Assembly: GCA_963680875.1 (NCBI GenBank)
Contig: OY804576.1
Coordinates: forward strand, 79,303,668 to 79,367,667
Length of the DNA: 64,000 bases
Reading direction: 5' to 3'
DNA from: Bathymodiolus brooksi
Taxonomy: Eukaryota; Mollusca; Bivalvia; Mytilida; Modiolidae
Position 1 is the first letter of the stretch, and every line of letters begins with the position of its first letter. Under the pieces are notes generated by a model. That model did no database searches, had not been told where the DNA came from, and was given only the letters and a program-made list of their open reading frames with translations. Below, one piece after another: positions 53,966-64,000 of the stretch. A program made the translations under genes and the position numbers.

Positions 53966-54075
53966 GCTACGCAGAGCGAAGCATGATAGGATCACAGAAT
54001 GTCGACAAGAGAAAGTTGAACAAGTGTATATTACAAACAAGTGTGGACACAGTATTTTGTTTGACACACTGTAAT
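53966..54075 (+). repeat. Dispersed repeat (CGCAGAGCGAAGCAT family)
   Basis: GCTACGCAGAGCGAAGCATG and AAGTTGAACAAGTGTATATT as at 20945. CAAGTGTGGACACAGTATTT also occurs at about 22713. Confidence 0.4.
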
Positions 54076-54224
54076 TGAAACCTTAAATATAATATTTTCC
54101 ATTAAAGGATTAACTATAAGAAACAAATGTATATGTAGTTTTTTTTATTTATCATAGTAATATTTGTTAAAAATGTTTGTCGATAAATAATAATATTCAT
54201 TATCTATATAAATAATCCAGTATG

Positions 54225-54475
54225 ATGGAGGTTTTGGTGTTTAATGCCATGTTTTATGCCACTTTCAACAATATTTCAGTTACCTGGAGAAAACCATCGA
54301 CCTATCACTGATTAAACTTTATCATATATTGTTAAATCGAGTACACCTTGCCATGAAATCCAACTACCAAGTCCATATGACCATGTCCTCCCCCCTTTAT
54401 GGGAATGTGTTAAATCGAGTACACCTTGCCATGAAATCCAACTACCATATGACCACACCCTCCCTCCTTTATGGG
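54225..54475 (-). repeat. SINE-B, degraded, with duplicated end
   Basis: GTGTTTAATGCCATG, then TTCAACAATATTTCAGTTAC. The segment GAGTACACCTTGCCATGAAA occurs twice (about 54339 and 54418). Confidence 0.55.
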
Positions 54476-54600
54476 AATGAAAAGTTTTTGTTTCTAATCT
54501 ATTGACAGCATATTCACCTGTACTCTATTTGAAAATTAAAAAAATAGGTCAAAATCACATGTAAAGATAAAATCTAGAGGAAAGTACAGAAAATACAGTG

Positions 54601-54737
54601 GTCCCCAAGTCACCTGCCCACTCGATTTCACACTTCCTGCTGATCAGTCTGTCTTTAAATCGCTCTCTAAGCCAGGCTAGGGAGTCATTTGTTGTGTGGG
54701 GGTGGCCCCCATCTTGCCGGAACCACTGTTCATCTCG
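54601..54737 (-). pseudogene. Mariner/Tc1-type transposase fragment, central catalytic part
   Basis: On minus: DEQWFRQDGGHPHTTNDSLA, then WLRERFKDRLISRKCEIEW. The WFRQDGGHPH block is the second-Asp motif of IS630/Tc1/mariner DDE transposases. The fragment continues on the far side of the 4.06 kb insert (58808-58857 minus encodes the preceding GIDR). Confidence 0.8.
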
Positions 54738-55444
54738 GTTCCGTGGCGTTAATCCGAAGGTCCATTAGTCCGAAGGTTCGTTAGTCCGAAGGTTCGTTAA
54801 TCCGAAGATTCGTTAGTCCGAAGGTCCGTTTGTCCTAATGTCGGCCACCCATACGTTTGAACTCTGTTATTTCTGGTTTGAATAAACGTATATATTCAAC
54901 CCGTATGCCCTTTTTGTCCCCCGCCGCGAAGCGACGGAGTGGCATAGTAATGGTCTGCCTTCGTACGTCCGTCCTTCCGTCCTTGTGCAAACATGTATCT
55001 TAAAGTAGTGTTACTAGAAATTAAGGTATAAAAAAACAAAGTACCGAAATTGCAGGAAATAATGATTTTTTTTCTAGTTTAACCCGTACGTTTTTTCCTA
55101 CATGTAATATGCATAAAACATTTGGTAGATGATCTTTTATGATATTATATTATTTTTTGTTTCTGATGCGTGTATACCTACATTGTGCAGTTGTACATTA
55201 GAACGTCCGTTTAATGATTTTATGTATTCTCTTTTTAATGGAATGTACTTGTCCCTAACAAAGCTTAATTTCAGATATGCTTTTATGTTTTCTAATCCCT
55301 TTCTCAGAGATCCTCTCGTTTGTGTCGTACCAAAAGGGACTCTTTCAGTATTTCGTAAAGAGTAAATGACAAATCTGAATTTGTTTTCATTTTATTTGTA
55401 TGTTGTTACTATGTCTTTATCTATTTGACTTGTGTACGTTGTTT

Positions 55445-55530
55445 ACTTTGTATATATTCCTTGTAAAGTTGTATATGCCTTCAACCCTTCGGGGTAAAAT
55501 TGTGCATTGAATAAAGTTATTATTATTCTG
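55445..55530 (+). repeat. LINE-like 3' tail
   Basis: AAAGTTGTATATGCCTTCAA, CCCTTCGGGG, then GAATAAAGTTATTATTATT, a (TTA)n-type tail seen in non-LTR elements. The upstream 55129-55365 open frame is not recognised. Confidence 0.35.
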
Positions 55531-55830
55531 AAGTGTTTGTTAAGCAAAGAAATCCCAGTTGTTAATTGGATCAACAACGGGTCTTAAAAATAATCTAATA
55601 TTTAGATATCTTTTAAGTTTTAATATATAAATATTTTTTAAGTTTTAAGCTTAAGCATATTTGGTTAAGATCAGAGTTTTAGTGGAGGGTTTACTTCATT
55701 GGAATGATTTCCATATATTTCAGAGACGACGCGGTTTTTTTCTCTCTTTTTTTTAGACTTAGCATGCTTGGATCCATAATTACAAAACAGGGGTTTGGTG
55801 CAATTTTTGGCGTGTTTTCTACAATATAAA

Positions 55831-55967
55831 CATACTGCCCTTGGATGAAGGTGTTAGGGTAGATTAACACACGAAGGAAAAAATTATCACCCGAGACGAA
55901 GTCGAGGGTGATAATTTTTTCACAGAATGTGTTCATCACCCTAACACCTTCATCCAAGGGCAGTATG
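55831..55967. repeat. Fold-back palindrome P5
   Basis: 30-bp arms CATACTGCCCTTGGATGAAG... / ...CTTCATCCAAGGGCAGTATG. The central second hairpin is TTATCACCCGAGAC / GTCGAGGGTGATAA. Confidence 0.78.
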
Positions 55968-56080
55968 CTTTTTTTTATTATACTGAATGCCTAATGATTC
56001 AAGTGTGCATTATGTTATTAGAAGGACAATTGCTAAAAAAATAAAACGTCATAAATTAAGATAAAACATCAAATAGCAAC

Positions 56081-56240
56081 AAAGGAGTAGGTATGATAAG
56101 GGCAGAAATTGGCCTAAAAAATAGACAAATTATAAATGAAACGTATAGCTTTCGTTGTTTCTTGATTTTATAAGACCTTTACCCCAACTACTATATTGGT
56201 AACAATTTTCCATATTTGCACGTGCGATGACGTCAATATT
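56081..56240 (+). repeat. Dispersed repeat, inverted partner at 62955-63114
   Basis: About 160 bp (GGGCAGAAATTGGCCTAAAA, GTATAGCTTTCGTTGTTTCT, ACCTTTACCCCAACTACTAT) matched in reverse at 62955-63114 with few differences. Contains a CRE-like TGACGTCA core (GATGACGTCAATA). Confidence 0.7.
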
Positions 56241-56653
56241 TTATTCTTACTTATTTCAATAAAGTATGGAAAAACAAACAATATATTTGATAATTCATAA
56301 TTCATCTAATACAGTACATATAACACGGATGTCAGGTTTGATTTACATATTCGGTGTTTTGTTTATAATGGTCCTTTTGTTATCCTTACTAAGAATGTCA
56401 TTGACATAGTCTATCGTTTATGAGTCAGTGTTAAATGTGTAGTATTACATTTTTTGTACTTGGAATTTTAGTGGTATGATTTTACTTTAATGGGCCATGA
56501 CCGATAATACAGTATTACCAAGCATTCTATTTATATAATCTATCACGTTTTACTTTTCTCAACAAAAAAAGTTTGAAGATACCGTAAATATAAATTACCG
56601 TCTTCCAATCAAAGTATACCACCGTATTTGTACTCTTAGACATATCAGAATCG

Positions 56654-57147
56654 AAATAAATCATGGAAGCCAGAATGTGTTTTGAGTTTTAACATGGATT
56701 GGCGGATATTAGTAAATTTTATCCTTGGCTTCTGGTTCGGGATAAAATACTATTCTCTGATGTTCTCGTGGCAAGTAGAATTTTGATTGGCTAAAAAGGT
56801 ACTTTTAAAACTTCAGGGAAGCCGTGCGGTGACAGAAAATCAATAATCGCTCTCACCTATGTGCTGTCCATTTACATTGTGCACAGCAGACGACACACAT
56901 TTCACAAGATGACAGAAAATCAATAATCGCTCTCTGTGATCTTTGTCCAAAGATACACGTATTTATGTTTTTCCTATAATAAGGACATACTTATTAATGT
57001 TGGAACATTCAGATAAAAATGTTATCAGTCTCTAGATGTTATATATCCCGTTTTAAAGGGATATATAACATCTCGAGACTAATAACGTATAATATCCGCC
57101 AATCCATGTTAAAACTCCCAACACATTCTGGCTTCCATGATTTATTT
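56654..57147. mobile_element. Palindrome-bearing DNA element with inverted ends, copy 2
   Basis: Inverted ends AAATAAATCATGGAAGCCAG / CTGGCTTCCATGATTTATTT, extending about 60 bp (ATGGATTGGCGGATATTA). The interior resembles 18402-18830 in reverse (TAGAATTTTGATTGGCTA, CAGAAAATCAATAATCGCTC twice, GTTATCAGTCTCTAGATGTT). Confidence 0.7.
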
Positions 57148-58019
57148 CTTAATTATTCAACATAGATTATATCCTCTCCTGCCGATGTAGCGCTGCTTTA
57201 CCATGTTATGCAGTTGACTTGGTTCCTTTGACATTCTAATTACTGAGAATAATTTCCTCTCATGATTTAAAAAATAAAAAGATCAACATTCGGTTATAAA
57301 AAGATTTAAAAAAAGCAATTTACAGAGCTCAGCATTGACGAGTTTCTGTGGTTGCTAGGGGTAATATTTGGTTACTAGGGACATTGTAAGGTTTAAGGAA
57401 TTCTTATAATATATACTGGTTAGTAAATGATAAGATGTCTCTAGATCTGCTAAGGTGCTGTTGTATAATTGTTTTTCTTGATTAAATAAAAGGTCCATGA
57501 GATCTACAGGAAAATACTGTGCATAGGGAAACCTGTTGCTATGGAAAGGGGCATAGCTATGAATAAAAATATCAAAATGTATTTTTGAAATATGAAATGA
57601 CATTTGTAGTGTGTATACTTGACAAAAATTGGATTATTATTTTTAGTGTACATACACAGAATATAACATTTTGTCAAAAAGACTATGCAAGATATGTAAA
57701 ATAAACCACCATATTTGAATTTCCAATGATTAATTGGACCATCCTCCATTTACGTTGCTAAGCAACAAAGCCGGACAAAGTGAAATCATCAAAAAAAATA
57801 TTGTTCTTACCTTTCAATGATTGTGTTTAATATTATATCTATATAAACAGTTTCTGAGATTGGGCCAAAATATACCCTTATAATATTCACTCCTTTAACA
57901 AGATAATAACATAACAATTAATGTAAAATGTTAATTGTATATTATGATAAATATTATGACATGTTTGCTTCTATATTCTGACTATTGCATAAATAATTTT
58001 CAAGGTAGGCTATAATTAT

Positions 58020-58275
58020 TTTATCATTTTTCAATATTATTATTTAAATACATGTCTTAAAATTTTGAAATTTTATGAAAACTGAAATTTTTTAGAAAAA
58101 AATTGAAAATTTTATCATTTTGAAATTTTATTAATTTTGAAATCTTATGAAAATTTTGAATTTTTTTGAATTTTATTAATTTTTAAATTTTTGGAAAATT
58201 TTTTAATTTTTTTAAATTTTTGGAAAATTTTGAACTTTAAAACAATTTTTTTTTTTAATTTTAGAATTTTGAAAA
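58020..58275. repeat. Low-complexity AT-rich stretch
   Basis: Degenerate repeats of AAATTTTGAAATTTTAT. No coding or structural signal. Confidence 0.6.
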
Positions 58276-58864
58276 TCGGTAGACCTCGGCCGGAGCGGGT
58301 GTTAATTTTTCCGGATAGGCAAACTTCGGGCTCAGCTGGTGTTAATTTTAGGCATTAACACCCGTTGCTAATGGGCGGGGTTTATGAAAGGTTAGTGAAA
58401 ATTAACAAATGTTGCTTGTCCAATGAAATGAATGGATAATGTAAGAAATTTGCATAAAGTATAATAAAATGATTTAAGTTTTACCTATATTTGCCGATTA
58501 CACTTTTTTTTTTGCTAGCAAAAGCCGGGCGTACAGCCTACAACCCACCTGGATAGGCCACTGCTTAGTCAGGATGTGAATATGAGTATCTTGCTTCTCT
58601 TACTTAATTTGATAAAGGACTGAATATTAAATCAATTCAACACTGTTCGATACATATCCTTTGGTCGAAAAACAAGGCTAACGGACCTTAAAAAGTTCGG
58701 ACTAACGGACCTTCGGACTAATGAACCTTCGGACTAACGGACCTTCGGACTAATGAACTTTCGGAGTAATGGACCTTCGGACTATCAAGCGGTCACCGTT
58801 CATCTCGATCTATACCACTGCATCGTCCCAGTGATGCCCAAAACTTCATCAGTACTGCCACATA

Positions 58865-59098
58865 GCGCATTCACCAGACTTGAACCCCCCAGATTTTTAT
58901 CTGTGGGTGTATCTCAAGGATAATGTGTATGAGAACAATCCTCAAACAATTGGTGAACTGAAGGCAGCAATCACAGCAAAGATCAGGGAAATCCCATAGG
59001 AGGAATGTGTGCGAGTCATTGGCAATTTTGCGCGACGTATGCAAGTATGCCTTCAAGGCCGAGGATGCTATTTGGAGCACATTTTGGAAAGAACATAA
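58865..59098 (+). pseudogene. Mariner/Tc1-type transposase, C-terminal part, opposite orientation
   Basis: AHSPDLNPPDFYLWVYLKDN and IGELKAAITAKIREIP, then a TAG stop, then EECVRVIGNFARRMQV and a stop at 59098. SPDLNPPDF is the third-acid motif of the DDD/DDE family. It would follow EIEW of the 54601-54737 fragment but is on the other strand, so the relic was rearranged. A terminal TTTGGGTCACCCTGTAT follows at 59217-59235. Confidence 0.8.
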
Positions 59099-59825
59099 AA
59101 ATTATATGCAAACTGACTCAGATGACTAAAACATTGTGGAAGTTTAAGTCTACCAAATTTGAAGAAATTTGATGGACCTATGTAGGATTAATTAACATTT
59201 TTAGGGGTTCGGTTTTTTTTGGGTCACCCTGTATATCGAAGACAATAAATTCTTGTTTTATTATGTGCCTCGCAAATTATTTATGTATGGGTTACACAAA
59301 GGCTGTCCATGTTTTATGTACTTTTAAAAACCAAGGCAAAAATGAGGTCTTTAAATGCTCATAATAAAGACATGGACAACTGTTGTTTGACCATTGTAGG
59401 ACATAAACACTGTATTTGTACATTTAGAGATGGCTTAAAATGTGTAGTAGTTAGACCAGCATTTTGACAGAAATTCCTGAAGTTTTTTTTATCAATGCCC
59501 CCTCCCTAGGACAAAGGAGCAATTATATCATTACCCATATATAAAGCATTTTGTTTTCATTAAAACAAGATTTATCACTCCCCCCTCCCCTCACAAAATT
59601 TACAAAAAAATGCATAATGACATTAGTCAATGCTTTGATCTTAATGGGTGTGACAGCTGCCATTGTTTGTGTTGAACAATTTTTGTATCTGTCTCAATTA
59701 GAAGTCTCAGAAGTCATCAATTGTATGTTATTCTTATATGTAAATTTGATATATAAACTTTTAAATGCAATATCCATTTATTATAAACAGTTTGACAGTT
59801 TGCTTAACAATTCTTTTTTTTTCAG

Positions 59826-60171
59826 GTTGAAATCTGTCCGTGAGGGGGAGAGACGCTCCCGGCGTAAGTTGGGACTAGCCCCAGAGCTTAAGGCTTCGGA
59901 CCTTCCTGTTCGTACCAGGCGACCCAGGGTTCTGGTACAAGTTCCCCAGCCTGTACCAGTGATACAGACACCCTTGCTTGTACCAGTGGAGCCTATGACC
60001 CCTGAGCGACCACGGGAGTTGGTGGTTACACCTGTGACCATCGCTTCATCGCCTACAGCTGTTCATTCAGCAGATGTAGACGATGAAAAAATGGCTGGTA
60101 TAGGTCAGGGGGTGGTAGGTGAAGAGCCTTGTGTCGCTTTGGAGGTGGTGGCAGCAGAGCATGTTTTGGAG
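59826..60171 (+). pseudogene. Unidentified reading frame split by an 81-bp MITE (5' part)
   Basis: Follows a strong acceptor-like tract (TTCTTTTTTTTTCAG). Encodes an Arg-rich start (LKSVREGERRSRRKLGLAPE), a Pro/Val-rich middle with repeated VPV, and an acidic end to EHVLE. It is markedly more GC-rich than its surroundings. The stop TAA at 60172 is the first codon of an inserted MITE. Removing the insert and one duplication restores the frame into 60262-60383. A retroelement or host-gene exon are both possible; no family is recognised. Confidence 0.5.
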
Positions 60172-60252
60172 TAATCTCGTTGAGATTAGGATTCCGAAGA
60201 AATTTTCTGTCTGTTCTTCATTATCATAGGAATCCTAATCTCAACGAGATTA
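60172..60252. mobile_element. 81-bp palindromic MITE with 9-bp target duplication
   Basis: Perfect 24-bp inverted termini beginning TAATCTCGTTGAGATTAGG, which are themselves internally palindromic. Direct repeats GTTTTGGAG lie at 60163-60171 and 60253-60261. The spacer is about 33 bp. A 9-bp duplication suggests a Mutator- or Merlin-type transposase acting in trans. Confidence 0.88.
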
Positions 60253-60261
60253 GTTTTGGAG

Positions 60262-60383
60262 ACCATGGACATCCCAGTTGTTCCTGTTGCCCCTGCTCCC
60301 CAGAGAGGTTGGACACGGTGGTTTATTGGTGCTGCTCTTGCTGTCGGTAATATGATTGTCAATGACGGGCCGGTTTTCTTTTA
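60262..60383 (+). pseudogene. Unidentified reading frame, 3' part after the MITE
   Basis: In frame with the 5' part once the MITE is discounted: TMDIPVVPVAPAPQRGWTRW, then FIGAALAVGNMIVNDGPVFF and stop. FIGAALAVGNMIV is hydrophobic and might be membrane-associated. A purine-rich tract (AAAAAAGGGGAGATAA, about 60525-60541) downstream could be an LTR-element polypurine tract, which hints at retroelement origin. Confidence 0.45.
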
Positions 60384-60721
60384 AGTTAAGGGGCAACATT
60401 TCTAAATTCAAAAAGGGGTTGCAATTTTGAAAACATTTTGGAAAGATCATGATTCAGTCTGTTGTAGCAAAGATTTGGAATTTCTAATCATTTTTATGTT
60501 TTTATAATGAAGGTTAAAAAAAACAAAAAAGGGGAGATAATTTAATTAAAAAAAAATAGCTTCACAGAACTGATTTGATCTGATATTTATTTAAATTGTC
60601 CAAATTTTGTTTTATTTTTAAAAATCATATTGTCTGTTGGTGGTTAAAATTGTGTTGAACTTCTGATCATGGTATATTAGGTCAAATGTCACACTGAGGA
60701 ATTCCATTGGGTCAATTGGGT

Positions 60722-60840
60722 TAGAGTTTTGGTGTTTAATGCCACTTTCAACAATATTTCAGTAATGGCGGTCAGTTATATTGGTGGAGGAAACCGATGT
60801 GCCAGGAGAAAACCACTGACACTTTATCACATAAAGAAAT
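60722..60840 (-). repeat. SINE-B 3' half
   Basis: GTGTTTAATGCCACTTTCAA, ATATTTCAGTAATGGCGGTC and TTGGTGGAGGAAACCG on plus. Truncated before box B. Confidence 0.65.
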
Positions 60841-62954
60841 TATGTCAGTTGTCCTAATATTGAGCACAAATAGGTGAATGTAGAACACCAATAGGTAAAG
60901 TGTCAATTTATGCCCCCTTCTAACCCCACCCCACTCAAACCCAGTTTCCAAAGTCTTTTAGTATATTTGTTTTAATCTGCCCCTTCTTTAAACTCAGTGT
61001 CCAAGGTCTTCTACTCTACTTGTAAATAGGTCTATGTATATATGTATAGTGTAAATATATTTTTGTATATACTGTAAATATGTAAATATGTTTTTAATCA
61101 TTAATATCGTGTATTTAGTATGTGATATTGTTACATTTCTGTATGCATCATTAAGATATTGCAAACCTCCATTTGGAAAAGTGAATGACGTCAAAATTAA
61201 AAAAAAAATTTTTTATAAAGGCTATTATTCCTAGACTTTGGTTTAGTTCGAAGTGTAAAATATGATTTTTCTTTCTTGTGTTCATTAGCTTCCACATCCC
61301 ATCTTGTGAAAATACTGATTTTCCGAGAATCTTTATTAGTAATTAATTACCCATACTGCCCCAGTATGAAATCGCTCAAAACAGATCGGTGTCAGTGTGA
61401 AGCTGATCGATAACATTTTCTTAAAGATCTCGACAGCAGAACTCATACCCAAAAAAAATCAGCATTTTGAATTAGAATTAGGTTTATCATAGAATTATAT
61501 ATGTTCCTGAGATCATTTATGTACTTTAATGAAAATAAAATTTGATAATTAAATAAGGTTTATGTGTGAATGTTGCATGCTAGAAATGGGGGTATGCAAG
61601 GATGAATGATAAATAAATAACTTTTTCCCAGTTAGGTTTCACATTTAACATATGTAGCATGCAAGAAACGGGTGTATGAAAGAATTGAATGATAGATAAT
61701 TAACTTTTTCCCGGTTAGGTTTCACATCTAATAAAGGCACAATAGTGCCAAAAATACAATAATTTTATATATGGTCAATAATTAAATGGATTAAGGATTT
61801 TGAAGTTCTAATGGAATGGATCTCAAATGTGTTAGTTCTTGAGAAACTAGTTTTAATTGAAAATGCGGCACAAATCATGGTAATGAAGTATATGTAGGAG
61901 TTGGGTTTTTTTTGTCAACTGAACAATATGTGTAGTTTGATATTTTTCAGCCACATGTATCAAGGACATGTGTGGTATCATTTTGGTTTACCTATCCTTA
62001 GAGTTTGCTGTTTATATACAATGATGAAAAAAAACTCACACCTCAACGTTGCATGTGAGACGACCTCTTCCCTAAATTTGAAACTTGTGTGCTGTAAATT
62101 TCAACTATATAAATGTATGTATGTTTAAAATGTTATCAGTTATATCATGTACTACCTGTATGCAGACTATTTCCCATCAAAAATTTGTACTCTAGCATTT
62201 TTTCCCCAACTACATCATGATCTCCTGTAAAGATACATGTATGGCAAGTGTTGGTTTGTGATGTTAGTATGATGCAAAAACAGATGATTTTACAAAAAAA
62301 AAGAAAAAAAGAAAAAAAATAGCATGAACAAAAAAATTGCATGTATTAATCAGCTTTTGTTTTTCAGGTATACTAATCTATTTTTGTTTTTTTCAGAAGT
62401 ACGAGTGGCCTACAGCAATACTTGTTTTGTTTTCTGTACTTTTTTGTGAATTGTGGGGATAATATTAAAGTATACTTTAGTATAGTAAGTTACTAACACA
62501 TGAAATTCCACTGAGGGTTAGATAAAAACACGTCGGACTCAATGCACAATCAGGTCGGCAGTAAATCATCTCCAAAATTTATTTAACGTTAAAACTGTTT
62601 CATAAAAATTGTTCAAGTTTACTCCCGTAGCAAAACAACTACGATTACCAACTTTATTTTGGATGAGATAAAAAGGTCGATTTCTATTTCTGTCTATTAC
62701 GGATGAAAACGGTCAATAAAAAATGGCCGCTGACGAGAAATCGACCTTAAAATTGTTTTTTTATTGCAGATTTCATACTCTCCACACTCGGGTACCAACA
62801 CAAAAATTAAATGAGATATGTGTTTATATATATTAAACATCATACTAAAATTTGCCATTGGTACCTGCTTGTGGTTATACTGAAAATTGACATTAAATAC
62901 ACATTTCTTGTTAGATTTCATATATTTTCACGAAACGATAGACTTTTCATTGAC
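60841..62954. other. AT-rich intergenic DNA, no feature recognised
   Basis: A short direct repeat (ATAACTTTTTCCC-GTTAGGTTTCACAT at about 61617 and 61697, an 80-bp period) is the only structure seen. Confidence 0.4.
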
Positions 62955-63114
62955 TAGTGTGACGTCATCTCACGTGCAAATATGGAAAATTGTTACCAAA
63001 ATAGTAGTTGGGGTAAAGGTCTTGTAAAATCAAGAAACAACGAAAGCTATACGTTTCATTTATAATTTGTCTATTTTTTAGGCCAATTTCTGCCCTTATC
63101 ATACATACTCCTTT
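62955..63114 (-). repeat. Dispersed repeat, inverted partner of 56081-56240
   Basis: GTGACGTCATCTCACGTGCA, GTAGTTGGGGTAAAGGTCTT and AGAAACAACGAAAGCTATAC. Contains a full TGACGTCA palindrome. Confidence 0.7.
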
Positions 63115-63667
63115 CCCCATCTAACAAAACATTACATTTCCCTATCTAACCGTTCATTGCATTCCCCCTGCACTTTAATAGTCGACTTTCAATAAATATT
63201 TATATTTTGAAGCCGACAATTAACATGAACAAAATGAGCAAGCTGTTTGGCATAATAATTTAAATATATTCTTTTAATCTTTCAAAATGTATCACTTTAA
63301 TTCTTCTTTGAACGTTTTAAAAAGTCCTACTTTTGGTGATTTTTAGTTAAATGATTCAATAATTCTCTAAATTTCCAAAATTAAGATAAATGCAATTATA
63401 TGCATTAATTCATTACTAATGTAAATATTTTCTTTCTTTTTTTAGAATTTATTTTCTGTTTTTTGCAATCTCTTTTGGCATTTTTTATTGTTTTGTTTTT
63501 TTATTATTTTTAATCGAGATCTGCCATGACACAAGACCATGATAAGTAGTATACAACAATACAAGAAATCGGGAACGTCAATGATCATTATACAAATTCT
63601 GACATGACATAAAAATATTGTACATTGTATATATACATTTTGTATAATTTGTAAAAGTATTCTATAT
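63115..63667. other. AT-rich intergenic DNA, no feature recognised
   Basis: Only homopolymer-rich sequence; nothing supportable. Confidence 0.4.
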
Positions 63668-63725
63668 TGGAAATTTTTGTTTAACACCACTTTCTACAAT
63701 ATTTCAGTTATATCGTGGCAGTTCA
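63668..63725 (-). repeat. SINE-B tail fragment
   Basis: TTGTTTAACACCACTTTCTA, ATATTTCAGTTATATCGTGG: about 55 bp of the shared SINE tail. Confidence 0.5.
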
Positions 63726-64000
63726 TTTAGTTGTAGTTGTGTATAATTAGAGGTAGTTATAATATTGTTAGTCATTGAATGGATATACAATTTTAAACCA
63801 AATCTTTTTCCGGTGGACGCCATTGGTTTTAATGCTGGGTTTAAGTATATCAAGGTGTATATATTGCCGATTTGTCATATTTAACTTTATTATAAATATA
63901 ATTGTATAATATATCTAAATATATAAGTTGTATTAAATCGACAGCTGAAAAAAAAGTTCACTCATGCATCGAGCTGGTCGACAAACTTCAGTTTGTGTTG

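Larger units (their letters stand above)
54738..58797. mobile_element. 4060-bp DNA transposon with repeat-built inverted ends and 10-bp target duplication
   Basis: Direct repeats GTTCATCTCG at 54728-54737 and 58798-58807 flank it, and the mariner reading frame is continuous when the insert is removed. The termini hold inverted arrays of a ~16-bp motif: TTAGTCCGAAGGTTCG on the left (54749-54830) and CGGACCTTCGGACTAA on the right (58680-58784). A target duplication of 9-10 bp fits Mutator-like elements better than hAT (8) or mariner (2). No transposase was recognised; the interior holds other repeats (55831, 56081, 56654). Class assignment is inference. Confidence 0.75.

Noticed and set aside
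55129..55365. 78-codon frame inside the 4-kb transposon as its transposase
   Set aside because: Too short, with no catalytic motif; it probably belongs to LINE 3' sequence.

Overview
This is a window of AT-rich, intron-rich animal nuclear DNA, packed with SINEs, short DNA transposons, fold-back palindromes and Helitron-like tandem-repeat elements. The protein sequences are invertebrate. The repeat mix (several tRNA-headed SINE families sharing one 3' tail, and elements with a 150-180 bp core array and a terminal hairpin) is what I associate with bivalve molluscs. I would call it a bivalve, perhaps mytilid-like, with moderate confidence.

Two conserved genes lie head to head around a roughly 1.95 kb shared 5' region at 23.1-25.1 kb. 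On the minus strand, 23143 down to about 1.0 kb, is PPP1R37 (protein phosphatase 1 regulatory subunit 37). Twelve coding exons were rebuilt here with matching splice phases: an RVxF PP1-docking motif, a leucine-rich-repeat domain, then a long disordered tail. On the plus strand, 25099 to 48713, is VRK1, a nuclear Ser/Thr kinase. It also has twelve coding exons in continuous frame, predicting 485 residues with all catalytic residues present. The two genes are not known to act in one pathway; they may share a promoter region.

The outstanding feature is a roughly 7.7 kb minisatellite (32454-40126) in the VRK1 intron before coding exon 8. Its ~55 bp unit is a duplicated intron/exon junction: the pyrimidine tract and AG acceptor plus about 40 nt of exon 8. 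VRK1 therefore carries about 139 near-identical decoy 3' splice sites before the one that must be used, and any decoy leads to a stop codon in the following unit. The array has nested higher-order duplications. VRK1 also has a possible second C-terminus ending in Cys-Ile-Ile-Ser, a CaaX-type prenylation signal.

From 50.3 to 64 kb I see no conserved gene. The region holds a 4.06 kb transposon with 10-bp target duplications inserted in a mariner-type transposase relic, and an 81-bp palindromic MITE that splits an unidentified reading frame with a 9-bp target duplication. It also holds further SINE and DNA-element debris. All coordinates were read by eye; no alignments or database searches were run.
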